A DNA stretch of 64,000 bases from positions 558,001 through 622,000 of the forward strand of contig CAVWAL010000009.1 in the NCBI GenBank assembly GCA_963752935.1, read 5' to 3'. Positions 42,781 to 50,154 of this stretch are shown here, piece by piece (position 1 is the stretch's first letter; each line of letters opens with the position of its first letter). The position numbers were made by a program, and so were the translations under genes. Under the pieces are notes generated by a model. It was not told where the DNA came from. It did no database searches and was given only the letters and a program-made list of their open reading frames with translations. This DNA comes from RI-153 sp963752935. GTDB taxonomy: Bacteria; Chloroflexota; Anaerolineae; Caldilineales; Caldilineaceae.

Positions 42781-42810
42781 ATTATACTTCACGGCTTCAC
42801 CCTAAACCAA
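42781..42810 (-). promoter_or_regulatory. Promoter of the BMP operon and nearby operator-like repeat
   Basis: Read on the minus strand: TTGGTT (42805-42810), an 18-base spacer, and TATAAT (42781-42786). Just downstream, ATATGG (42744-42749) and CCATAT (42757-42762) form an inverted repeat around seven bases, placed where a repressor could block transcription. Confidence 0.5.
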
Positions 42811-42833
42811 AAGAGCCGGCTACATAGGTATGT

Positions 42834-42870
42834 TTCGGGTTGGGGGCAGGTCAACTGCTCCCAACCCGAA
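42834..42870. repeat. 11-bp GC-rich hairpin
   Basis: The gap 42641-43121 holds no gene. It contains the BMP promoter, this hairpin, a twin hairpin and a -10 element for the recombinase. Here TTCGGGTTGGG (42834-42844) pairs with CCCAACCCGAA (42860-42870), with an inner GCAG/CTGC pairing. Confidence 0.65.
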
Positions 42871-42936
42871 GTTGGCCCTCAAGGCGGGTGTGTCCCATAG
42901 TATTGGGTGGGTCCATGTCTACCGGGAAGCCACGAC

Positions 42937-42989
42937 GGATGGACACGGAGGTCCATCCCTACGGTAGGGACCGGCCTCCGTGCCGGTCC
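42937..42989. repeat. Twin hairpins with complementary loops (REP-like element)
   Basis: Hairpin 1 (42937-42958): stem GGATGGAC/GTCCATCC, loop ACGGAG. Hairpin 2 (42968-42989): stem GGACCGGC/GCCGGTCC, loop CTCCGT. The two six-base loops are exact reverse complements, and the linker CTACGGTAG is itself palindromic. A 10-bp direct repeat CCCTCAAGGC flanks the region at 42876-42885 and 43039-43048. The design resembles REP/BIME-type dispersed palindromes. Confidence 0.7.
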
Positions 42990-43078
42990 GTTCTGGGTAG
43001 CTGCCCGGAAGATCAGAACCGAAAAACTTGGACGCGCCCCCTCAAGGCAGGGCAATTTTCGTTCGTGCAGATTTGTGG

Positions 43079-43084
43079 TAGAAT
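43079..43084 (+). promoter_or_regulatory. Extended -10 element before the recombinase
   Basis: TAGAAT preceded by TGTGG, 38 bases before ATG 43122. It matches the element at 5027 and resembles those at 47091 and 56381. Confidence 0.4.
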
Positions 43085-43121
43085 CCCCATCATCAACAGG
43101 AGCCTCACGGAGGTGGGAAGC

Positions 43122-44066
43122 ATGCAGGGTCAGATCCAGACGTTCCTAGAGCATCTGGCTGTGGACAAGAGATGTTCGATCAACACAATTTCGGCGTACC
43201 GTAACGACCTCGGTCAATTCCACGCCTTTTTGACATCCTCGACAGCAACGCTATCGGTTCAAACGTGGCAAGATCTTGAACAGAATCTTGTGAAAGCGTA
43301 CCTGCGTTACCTGCATGCCCAGGGGTACGCCTCTTCGACGGTCGCCCGCAAGATGGCCGCTGTACGCAGCTTTCTCAGTCATTTGCACAGCCTGGGTCAG
43401 GTCGACGAAGACCTGAGTTGCCTGATCCGCCCACCCAAAGTCGAGAAAACACTTCCTCGCGCAATTGCACCCGAGACCATTGAACGGCTTCTGGCGGAAC
43501 CAGCCAAAGACTATACCCCCAAAGCCTTACGCGACAAAGCACTGCTTGAAGTGCTCTATGCCACCGGCATGCGCGTCTCGGAAGTGGTGAACCTGGATGT
43601 CGGTGATGTAGATACCAACACAGACACAATCACCTGTGCCGCCGGAAGTCATCGTCGCCGCATGGTGCCCATCTACACTCAGGCTGTCGATGCCCTCAAG
43701 CGTTATCTCGCCAATGGACGCGCCGCCCTGATGCAAGGGCAGGACGAGCGAGCGCTTTTCCTCAACCACAGAGGGCGACGATTGACCCGTCAGGGGCTGT
43801 GGTTGATCATCCGCGAGTATGTGTCGGCAATCGGCATCGTAGAGGCGGTTACGCCTCACGCACTGCGCCAGAGTTTTGCGTCTCATTTGCTCAACGCCGG
43901 GGTCAATCTCCAAGAAGTACAGCAGCGAATGGGCCATGCCAGCACCACGACCACCCAGGCATACCGCAACCGGGCAGAGAGCACCGCCGGAGAATTGGTA
44001 ATCGACGGCGTTCAGATCCATGTGGATGCCCTTGCGTCTGCCCATATCGCGCCCCCAGTTGATTGA
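43122..44066 (+). CDS. XerC/XerD-like tyrosine recombinase
   Basis: A 314-residue recombinase starting at ATG 43122 behind GGAGGTG. A SAM-like N-terminal domain (FLEHLAVDKRCSINTISAYRNDL) precedes the catalytic domain with the first Arg in ATGMRVSEVVNL, HALRQSFASHLL (His-x-x-Arg), MGHAS and the nucleophile Tyr in TQAYRNR. The beta-hairpin that normally has GKGxKxR, with the catalytic Lys, reads CAAGSHRRRMVPI and has no Lys. The tail after the Tyr is about 30 residues longer than usual. It may be the chromosome-dimer resolvase or a diverged copy; no second xer gene is in view. Confidence 0.85.
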   Translation: MQGQIQTFLEHLAVDKRCSINTISAYRNDLGQFHAFLTSSTATLSVQTWQDLEQNLVKAYLRYLHAQGYASSTVARKMAAVRSFLSHLHSLGQVDEDLSCLIRPPKVEKTLPRAIAPETIERLLAEPAKDYTPKALRDKALLEVLYATGMRVSEVVNLDVGDVDTNTDTITCAAGSHRRRMVPIYTQAVDALKRYLANGRAALMQGQDERALFLNHRGRRLTRQGLWLIIREYVSAIGIVEAVTPHALRQSFASHLLNAGVNLQEVQQRMGHASTTTTQAYRNRAESTAGELVIDGVQIHVDALASAHIAPPVD

Positions 44067-44122
44067 TCTGCACCCCGCCCAACTTCATCCGCCCAAGCGT
44101 TTTGCCACCAAGGACAATCACC

Positions 44123-44974
44123 ATGACCTTTTCAATCCCCTATGCCGCCTACGAAGAGGCGGCAACCTTTATTCACAGCAGCACCACCTACAGACCAACG
44201 CTGGGATTGGTATTGGGCAGTGGCCTCAGTCCACTGGCCGACGCCGTGGAAGATGCCTACACCCTACCCTATGGCGATATCCCAAACTTCCCGATCAGCA
44301 CCGTCGAAGGGCATGCGGGCAGATTGGTGATCGGGCGGCTTGCAGGCGTAGACGTCTGTGTAATGCAAGGGCGATTCCACTTTTACGAGGGGTATACACA
44401 GCAGCAGATCACCTTCCCGATCCGTGTCATGCGCCTGCTGGGGATCGACACGCTGATCCTCACCAACGCCGCCGGTGGGATCAACCCATCCTTCCGGGCC
44501 GGGGATCTGATGATCATTGACGATCACATCAACTTTATGGGGCTAACCGGGAACAGTCCACTGCATGGTCCGAACCTGGATGCCTTCGGGCTGCGTTTCC
44601 CGTCGATGACCGATGTGTACAGCCCGAGTCTGCGGGGACTGGCCGACGAAGTGGCCCAACGGCAAGGGGACCAGTTGCGTCACGGCGTCTACGCGGCCGT
44701 TTCGGGGCCTGCCTTCGAGACGCCGGCCGAGATACGCTTCTTGCGTATGATTGGGGCCGATGCCGTGGGTATGAGCACAGCGCCCGAGGCCACGGTCGCC
44801 CGCCAGGCAGGCATGCGTGTCCTGGGGATCAGCACGATCACCAACGTGGCTGTCGATGCCCTGGACAGCGCCGCTCAGACCAATCATGAGGAAGTGTTGG
44901 AAACAGGCCAACTGGTGGTGCCGCGCCTGACGCGGCTACTGATGGGGATCGTAGCACAGGTGATCGATAGTTAA
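44123..44974 (+). CDS. Purine nucleoside phosphorylase (trimeric type)
   Basis: A 283-residue enzyme cleaving purine nucleosides with phosphate. The motifs of the PNP/MTAP family are complete: GLVLGSGLSPLAD (phosphate loop), VEGHAGRLVIG, GRFHFYEGYT, LILTNAAGGINPSFRAGDLMIIDDHINF, SGPAFETPAEIRFLRMIGADAVGMST and the base-binding STITNVAVD. ATG 44123 follows AAGGA. Together with the BMP-type importer operon upstream and the YfiH-family protein at the window start, it points to nucleoside salvage. Confidence 0.95.
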   Translation: MTFSIPYAAYEEAATFIHSSTTYRPTLGLVLGSGLSPLADAVEDAYTLPYGDIPNFPISTVEGHAGRLVIGRLAGVDVCVMQGRFHFYEGYTQQQITFPIRVMRLLGIDTLILTNAAGGINPSFRAGDLMIIDDHINFMGLTGNSPLHGPNLDAFGLRFPSMTDVYSPSLRGLADEVAQRQGDQLRHGVYAAVSGPAFETPAEIRFLRMIGADAVGMSTAPEATVARQAGMRVLGISTITNVAVDALDSAAQTNHEEVLETGQLVVPRLTRLLMGIVAQVIDS

Positions 44975-45040
44975 GATTGTCCTGGACTTATTTTTACCCA
45001 TAAGGTGGGTATGAACAACGGATTCGTTTTGACCTATTGG

Positions 45041-45434
45041 TACGGGCACGAGGGGGATGGGGGCGACGTCTCGCCCATCGTCGCAGATCTCCGTCCCATC
45101 CCCCTCATGCCCCGACAACCGACAATATCACGCATCATCGTACGGGCACGAGGGGGATGGGGGCGACGTCTCACCCATCGTCGCAGATCTCCGTCCCATC
45201 CCCCTCATGCCCCGACAACCGACAATATCACGCATCATCGTACGGGCACGAGGGGGATGGGGGCGACGTCTCGCCCATCGTCGCAGATCTCCGTCCCATC
45301 CCCCTCATGCCCCGACAACCGACAATATCACGCATCATCGTACGGGCACGAGGGGGATGGGGGCGACGTCTCACCCATCGTCGCAGATCTCCGTCCCATC
45401 CCCCTCATGCCCCGACAACCGGCTCAATATCACG
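45041..45434. repeat. Tandem array of four 100-bp units
   Basis: Within the gene-free gap 44975-45652. Units begin at 45041, 45141, 45241 and 45341, each starting TACGGGCACGAGGGGGATGG; the fourth ends imperfectly near 45434. Period is exactly 100. Units 1 and 3 read TCGCCC where 2 and 4 read TCACCC, suggesting a 200-bp duplication of an earlier pair. In each unit GGGCACGAGGGGGATGGG pairs with a segment 33 bases on (18-bp stem with one mismatch; e.g. core 45050-45061 with 45095-45106), with a GGCGACG/CGTCGC inner stem. Open frames across it are by-products of the repeat. Confidence 0.95.
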
Positions 45435-45560
45435 ACGGAGTATCCCAGCCGTAGCACCCAGATCGGCCGCTGTTGGCGTGGACAAGAAGTGATCCTGCAA
45501 TCGGGCGGTCCGATAATGCGACCGGTTTCTTGTACGCGGCAACAGTTCTCCCCACGTCCG

Positions 45561-45605
45561 CTGTCTTCAGCGGCGCTGTCTTCAGCGGCGCTATCCTCAG
45601 CGGCT
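45561..45605. repeat. Three tandem 15-bp repeats
   Basis: CTGTCTTCAGCGGCG twice (45561-45575, 45576-45590), then the variant CTATCCTCAGCGGCT (45591-45605). Located 48 bases after the end of the ATP-grasp gene, which converges from the right. Confidence 0.75.
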
Positions 45606-45652
45606 TTCACGGGGGGAGTTAGAGGGGGGTCAAACTGCGGTTTTCAAAGTGG

Positions 45653-46915
45653 CTACACTCTAAACAGCGGGATTTCCTCTTCAATGGCAAAGTGCAGACA
45701 GGCGTGGGCACGGCGCAATGAGTCTTCCACCTCTGCAGGGGACTGACCGCGCGCAAAGATGAAGCCAAGGTAGCTTTCACCCTCAGGCAGGGGAATCAGT
45801 GGGTTATTGAGGCGAGCGGTGATCTGGACAGATTCGATCCCCGGCAGGGCTGCGGCTTCCTCGACGCCTGTGACGCTGCGCAGAATCCCCGGCCCTGGGA
45901 TGGGGATCATCATGACGCCGCCGGCATGGTCCTCGCGTACGAGTGAATCGATGGGCAACCCACAGGCCTGACGCAGGATCAATTCCTCGAGCGAGGCATC
46001 CACCCCGAAACGCAACGTGCGCGAGCAGAGGCCGCCAATCGAGCGCCCGGCAACTTCGACGATCCAGGGACCGTCCTCGTTCACCCGCAGCTCGGCGTGG
46101 ATTGGTCCCATATACAGGCCCAGAGCGTGTGCCGCCGCCGCAGTACAGTCGGCGATGGCCTGCTGGGTAGCCGCCGGCAGCCGCGAGGGCGTCACGTAGA
46201 TCGTCTCTTCAAAAAAGGGACCTTCCAGCGGATCCGGTTTGTCGAAGAGCGCCAGCACCTGTAATTGACCGTCATCCAAAATGCCTTCCAGCGCCACTTC
46301 GACGCCGGGAATGTACGCTTCCACCAAAAAGGGACGCGCCGGTTCTGTGCCGATTAGATGCAATAACCGGCGCACGGCGGCCAGAAATTCGCCCCGGTTG
46401 TCGGCGCGGATCACGCCGCGGCTGCCGTTGAGATCCACCGGCTTGACGACGCAGGGATAGCCAATCGTCGTTTCCGCTTGCGTGGCCACGGCATCTAGAT
46501 CCGCTGTGGTCAGAAATTCCTGGAAGCGGGGCGAGGCTACGCCACCCGCACGCAGCAACTGACGCATGGCCAACTTGTTACGGGCGGCCTCGGCGGCAGC
46601 CGGCGCATTGTGCGGCAGTCCCAGTCGGTGGCTGGCGGCGGCGGCGGCCAGCGAACCGCTGTCATCCAGAGAGAGGATAGCGTCCACGGGTCGTTCGGCC
46701 AGCGCAGCGACAATCTGATCGGCTGCTTCCTCAGGGCGGTGGAAGTCCACACCCAGACGCTGGCCCCATTCCTCGGCAAGCTGCTTGGGCAGATCCACGG
46801 CAAGCACAGTTTCGATCTGAAGCCGCTTTGCCGCATCGACAAAGGCCGCCGTCCGATAGCTCTGCGGCGTCGTCAGCAGTAGCACGCGGCGGGTATGATG
46901 AGAAGATTGATCCAC
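45653..46915 (-). CDS. ATP-grasp ligase
   Basis: A 420-residue ATP-grasp enzyme resembling L-amino-acid ligases and carboxylate-amine ligases. The preATP-grasp region (RRVLLLTTPQSYRTAAFVDAA) is followed by the ATP-grasp core with GYPCVVKPVDLNGSRGVI (about residue 160), FLVEAYIPGVEVALEGIL, and the metal site HAELRVNEDGPWIVEVAGRSIGG. GTG 46915 is taken as the start because of AGAGG upstream; the longer frame overlaps repeated intergenic DNA. It stands alone; the substrate pair is unknown. Confidence 0.85.
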   Translation of the reverse strand: MDQSSHHTRRVLLLTTPQSYRTAAFVDAAKRLQIETVLAVDLPKQLAEEWGQRLGVDFHRPEEAADQIVAALAERPVDAILSLDDSGSLAAAAASHRLGLPHNAPAAAEAARNKLAMRQLLRAGGVASPRFQEFLTTADLDAVATQAETTIGYPCVVKPVDLNGSRGVIRADNRGEFLAAVRRLLHLIGTEPARPFLVEAYIPGVEVALEGILDDGQLQVLALFDKPDPLEGPFFEETIYVTPSRLPAATQQAIADCTAAAAHALGLYMGPIHAELRVNEDGPWIVEVAGRSIGGLCSRTLRFGVDASLEELILRQACGLPIDSLVREDHAGGVMMIPIPGPGILRSVTGVEEAAALPGIESVQITARLNNPLIPLPEGESYLGFIFARGQSPAEVEDSLRRAHACLHFAIEEEIPLFRV

Positions 46916-46930
46916 GATAGCGCCTCTTGT

Positions 46931-47045
46931 TCTTCGTATTTTTCCTAAAATTCTCTGTGCCGATGTACCTTGTACAAGAAGTAAATGGACCCACAACCGA
47001 ATTTCAGGATAGTGTCTTCGTATTTTTCCTGAAATTCTCTGTGCC
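46931..47045. repeat. 31-bp direct repeat and 11-bp inverted repeat upstream of hemH
   Basis: TCTTCGTATTTTTCCTAAAA... at 46931-46961 recurs at 47015-47045 with one mismatch (period 84). Between them GAATTTCAGGA (46999-47009) pairs with TCCTGAAATTC (47027-47037), the latter lying inside the second copy. The pair sits between the divergent ATP-grasp and ferrochelatase genes. Confidence 0.8.
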
Positions 47046-47090
47046 CTATGATCTCGTAATCTCTAATCCAGAATCTCCAACCCGTTGTGG

Positions 47091-47096
47091 TATACT
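47091..47096 (+). promoter_or_regulatory. Extended -10 element before hemH
   Basis: TATACT preceded by TGTGG, 45 bases before ATG 47141. No good -35 was identified. Confidence 0.4.
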
Positions 47097-47140
47097 GTCC
47101 GCTGTGTGAAATCTGCCACAACCTTTTCAAGAGGAGAGTC

Positions 47141-48181
47141 ATGCCTGAAAATCCATACGACGCAATTCTCGTCCTCTCGTTCGGTGGCCCCGAAGGCGTG
47201 GACGACGTCATTCCCTTCCTGGAAAATGTGCTGCGCGGCCGCAACATACCGCGCGCCCGTCTTGAGGAGGTAGCCGAACACTACTATCACTTTGACGGCT
47301 ACAGCCCTCTTAACGCCCAGAATCTTGCCCTGATCGCTGCCTTGAAGGCCGAACTTGACCTCCACGGTCCGCAGTTGCCCATCTATTACGGCAATCGCAA
47401 CTGGCAGCCCTATCTCAGAGACACCATGCAGCAAATGGCCGACGACGGCGTAAAGCGTGTGATCACCTTTATCACCGGCGCCTACAGCAGTTACTCGGGG
47501 TGTCGTCAATACCGAGAAAATATCATGGCGGCGCAGGCGGCAGTCGGCGCCAAGGCACCACGCGTCGATAAGCTGCGCTTCTACTACAACCATCCGGCGT
47601 TTGTGAGAGTGAACGCCGAGAATGTACGTGCCGCGTTGGCACAGATTCCTGAAGAGCGACGAGCCACGGCACACATCGCCTTTACAGCGCACAGTATCCC
47701 GCTCAACATGGCGCAGAACTGCGAATATGAAGCCCAGCTCGCCGAAGCGGTCAGTCTGGTGGTCGAAGCGGCTGAGATCGAGAATCCCTACCAACTCGTC
47801 TACCAAAGCCGCAGCGGAGCCCCCCATCAACCCTGGCTCGAACCGGACATCCTCGCTCACATGGATGCGCTCAAGGCACAGGGTGTCGGCGATCTGGTGA
47901 TTGCGCCCATCGGCTTCATTTCGGATCACATGGAAGTGATGTTCGATCTGGATACAGAAGCCGCGCACAAGGGCGATGAGATTGCGATGAACGTGGTTCG
48001 CGCCGCCACCGTTGGCGTCCATCCATCCTTCGTGCGTATGATCCGAGACCTGATTGTGGAACGCATCGAGGCAGAAGAGGGAGTAGCGCCCAAACGGCTC
48101 GCCCTCGGCAACCGTGGCGCATCACACGATGTCTGCCCGGCCGACTGCTGTCTGCTCGGACCAGCAGGGAGAAGGAGATAA
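47141..48181 (+). CDS. hemH: Ferrochelatase (coproporphyrin ferrochelatase type)
   Basis: A 346-residue enzyme inserting iron into the porphyrin ring. ATG 47141 has GAGGAGAG just before it. The motifs are AILVLSFGGPEGVDDVIPFL (about residues 7-26), YYGNRNWQPYL, GAYSSYSGCRQYRENI, FTAHSIPLNMAQNC with the active-site His, and PIGFISDHMEVMFDLD with the catalytic His/Glu region. The C-terminus HDVCPADCC and the Cys in SGCRQY resemble the actinobacterial enzymes that carry a [2Fe-2S] cluster, though the spacing CxxxCC is not identical. Substrate could be coproporphyrin III or protoporphyrin IX. Confidence 0.95.
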   Translation: MPENPYDAILVLSFGGPEGVDDVIPFLENVLRGRNIPRARLEEVAEHYYHFDGYSPLNAQNLALIAALKAELDLHGPQLPIYYGNRNWQPYLRDTMQQMADDGVKRVITFITGAYSSYSGCRQYRENIMAAQAAVGAKAPRVDKLRFYYNHPAFVRVNAENVRAALAQIPEERRATAHIAFTAHSIPLNMAQNCEYEAQLAEAVSLVVEAAEIENPYQLVYQSRSGAPHQPWLEPDILAHMDALKAQGVGDLVIAPIGFISDHMEVMFDLDTEAAHKGDEIAMNVVRAATVGVHPSFVRMIRDLIVERIEAEEGVAPKRLALGNRGASHDVCPADCCLLGPAGRRR

Positions 48182-48192
48182 GGCGTGATGGG

Positions 48193-48251
48193 TCAAGTCG
48201 TGTCGACTGTGAGATCTTCCGTGGAAAACCAGATCCATGCACACGACTTGA
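48193..48251. repeat. 11-bp inverted repeat between convergent genes
   Basis: TCAAGTCGTGT (48193-48203) and ACACGACTTGA (48241-48251) are exact reverse complements 37 bases apart, filling the gap between hemH and the polyprenyl-synthase-like gene. There is no T-run. Confidence 0.55.
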
Positions 48252-48255
48252 ATTG

Positions 48256-48939
48256 TCACTCTCTCAGCAGGATTCCTTCCCACCGGTGGCGTTGAAAGTC
48301 GGCCAGCCCAGCCGATTCGATCTGGTCGACAAGGCGGCTACTTTCGCTCCGCCCATTTGAAGCATGCGGCAGAGGACGGATCCGTTCGCCAAACACTGCC
48401 GTAGCCGTGATCGCCTCGGGTGAAAGCTCGGCCAGGGTGGCGCCGGCCAACGCGCCGCTCTGGTAGAGCAGACGCCCTTCGTCAAAGGGGGCGTCGCTGT
48501 CGTCAAAAATTTGACGCAGATTGCCCTCGCTCAACTGTTGTAGCAACTCCGCAAAAATCGCCACGACGCGTGGGTGCTCCGTTTGTGCAGCCAGCGAAGC
48601 GGCGCGGCTAAAGCAGTAATCCCCCGCCAGAACAGTGCCCCCGGCCAGCGCCCGATCTATACTATCTCGATTCGTCGCCGTCAACATCAACAGTTTGTGG
48701 ATGGCCAGGGCCACGGTCAGCAGCTCGAGGGCAGCGGCCAGATAGATCCGGCGCGCTCGCTGCTCGCTGCTATCCTGTTCGGGCAGTGCTGCCGCCAGCA
48801 CAACCGGCGCCAGGCGCGAAGTCGCTCGCCGCTGGATCTCGTCGTGAATGAACTCTCTTAGCGCAGGATGGAGTTCATTTGTGATCCCGGCCAGAATTGT
48901 TTGTACTTCGGCGATTTCTTGTGCAAAGCCATTGGGCAT
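48256..48939 (-). CDS. Polyprenyl-synthase-like protein without the aspartate-rich motif
   Basis: A 227-residue all-helical protein. The order ALELLTVALAIHKLLML...DRALAGGTVLAGDYCFSRAASLAAQT...VVAIFAELLQQLSEGNLRQ follows trans-polyprenyl diphosphate synthases, where the first part normally reads HDDxxD and precedes GxxxVLAGDYLLARA. Here the DDxxD is replaced by HKLLML and the second Asp-rich motif is not seen. It is also about 90 residues shorter than a full enzyme. It may be a non-catalytic subunit, as in heterodimeric heptaprenyl synthases, or a decaying gene. ATG 48939 has AGGAGG upstream at longer than usual spacing. Confidence 0.65.
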   Translation of the reverse strand: MPNGFAQEIAEVQTILAGITNELHPALREFIHDEIQRRATSRLAPVVLAAALPEQDSSEQRARRIYLAAALELLTVALAIHKLLMLTATNRDSIDRALAGGTVLAGDYCFSRAASLAAQTEHPRVVAIFAELLQQLSEGNLRQIFDDSDAPFDEGRLLYQSGALAGATLAELSPEAITATAVFGERIRPLPHASNGRSESSRLVDQIESAGLADFQRHRWEGILLRE

Positions 48940-49011
48940 GAACTTACAGAGCCTCCTGCTAATTAAACTTGACAGAACCTCGTCGCAATCGATCAAGTGG
49001 CCACAAACAGA

Positions 49012-50154
49012 TCAACCTGTAGGGAGTCCGCTTGCCATCAAGGGTACAACTCGACCGTATTGCATAGAAGCACGGATAGCTTCCAAAATACGCATGTTGT
49101 ACAGCACATCCTCACCCGATGTGAGCAGAGACCGCCGCGTCAGCGTCCGATCATCCCGACGCACTGCGTCATTGAACGCCGTCACGATTCCCTGATAGGG
49201 GCTGGTCTTGCCGATGGTCAAATCGGTTATCTCATCATTGCGCACAAGGATCAGTTCACTGTTGCGCCAATCGCCCCACCAGCGATAGGCGATCAACGTA
49301 CCACCCGTGCCATAGATTTCCACCAGACTATGTTGGTGCAAGGTGGAAAATGAATCGTGAATCTGCACCGACACACCGCTGCGCCGCATACGCAGCACAC
49401 AGAGGATCTCCTGTTCGACAGGTGCAAGTTTGGCGCCGGAATCCTCTTCAGCATCATACACAGACTCTTCAGCGGCCAGGAAGGCGCTGCCGTTCACCGC
49501 GCTGACCTGGGCGATCTCATCGGCCAGCAGCCAACGAATCAGATCGATGTCGTGGAGCGTCCGATCCACGAGCACGCCGCCGCCATTGGGGCGGAGCCGC
49601 CATGTCTGCTGCGAGAAGGGCAACGGGTCACAGTTGCTGATACGCGCGCCCAGAATATCGCCAATCGCGTACTCGCGGATCAGAGTGGCACAGCGCAGCA
49701 GAGCCGGGTGTGCGCGCAGAGGATAGTTTACCCCAAGCAGCACATCGTGCGCCTTTGCGCTGCCCAGCACATGCCGTACATCCTCACTGGTTAAGGCCAG
49801 CGGCGTCTCGCACAGCACATGCTTACCGGCCTCAATCGCCGCCAGGGCCTGTTCGCGTTGATAGCGCGGCTGACTGCTGATGTAAACACACTTGATCTCA
49901 GGTCGTTGCCACATCTGATCCAACGAATCAAAGAAATAGGGAACCTGCATCCGTCGGGCAAACTCACGCGCCCGGTGATCGCTGTGGCTGTAAACAGCCA
50001 TCGCCCAGCTAGGTACGATATCGGTGGCTTCAGAGAGCGCCGGCTGATGGCGGATGGCGTCGACCATCGCCTGCTCCGCGATGCGGCTGGTGCCAATCAA
50101 GCCCCAACCTACTGAGAGCGGAGAGCGACGACGCGGCGTCGCTTGATTGTTCAT
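49012..50154 (-). CDS. Gfo/Idh/MocA-family oxidoreductase with altered catalytic motif
   Basis: A 380-residue NAD(P)-dependent oxidoreductase. The Rossmann start WGLIGTSRIAEQAM and the domain-boundary segment GKHVLCETPLALTSEDV are clear; the latter normally reads EKP with the catalytic Lys, here replaced by Thr (ETP). The second half has WRLRPNGGGVLVDRTLHDIDLIRWLL, with the His-x-x-Asp pair. The loss of Lys suggests a changed reaction. ATG 50154 overlaps the stop of parB (ATGA), so the gene is translated with the partition genes. Confidence 0.85.
   Translation of the reverse strand: MNNQATPRRRSPLSVGWGLIGTSRIAEQAMVDAIRHQPALSEATDIVPSWAMAVYSHSDHRAREFARRMQVPYFFDSLDQMWQRPEIKCVYISSQPRYQREQALAAIEAGKHVLCETPLALTSEDVRHVLGSAKAHDVLLGVNYPLRAHPALLRCATLIREYAIGDILGARISNCDPLPFSQQTWRLRPNGGGVLVDRTLHDIDLIRWLLADEIAQVSAVNGSAFLAAEESVYDAEEDSGAKLAPVEQEILCVLRMRRSGVSVQIHDSFSTLHQHSLVEIYGTGGTLIAYRWWGDWRNSELILVRNDEITDLTIGKTSPYQGIVTAFNDAVRRDDRTLTRRSLLTSGEDVLYNMRILEAIRASMQYGRVVPLMASGLPTG

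Noticed and set aside
45041..45434. CRISPR array
   Set aside because: The whole 100-bp unit is repeated with no variable spacers, and no cas gene is nearby.
45005..45746. Three overlapping plus-strand frames with repeated peptides
   Set aside because: They arise because the 100-bp repeat has a length not divisible by three and no stops; none has a credible ribosome site or non-repeat domain.
48193..48251. Insertion sequence ends
   Set aside because: Inverted repeats are present but no transposase gene, and the internal 37 bases cannot encode one.
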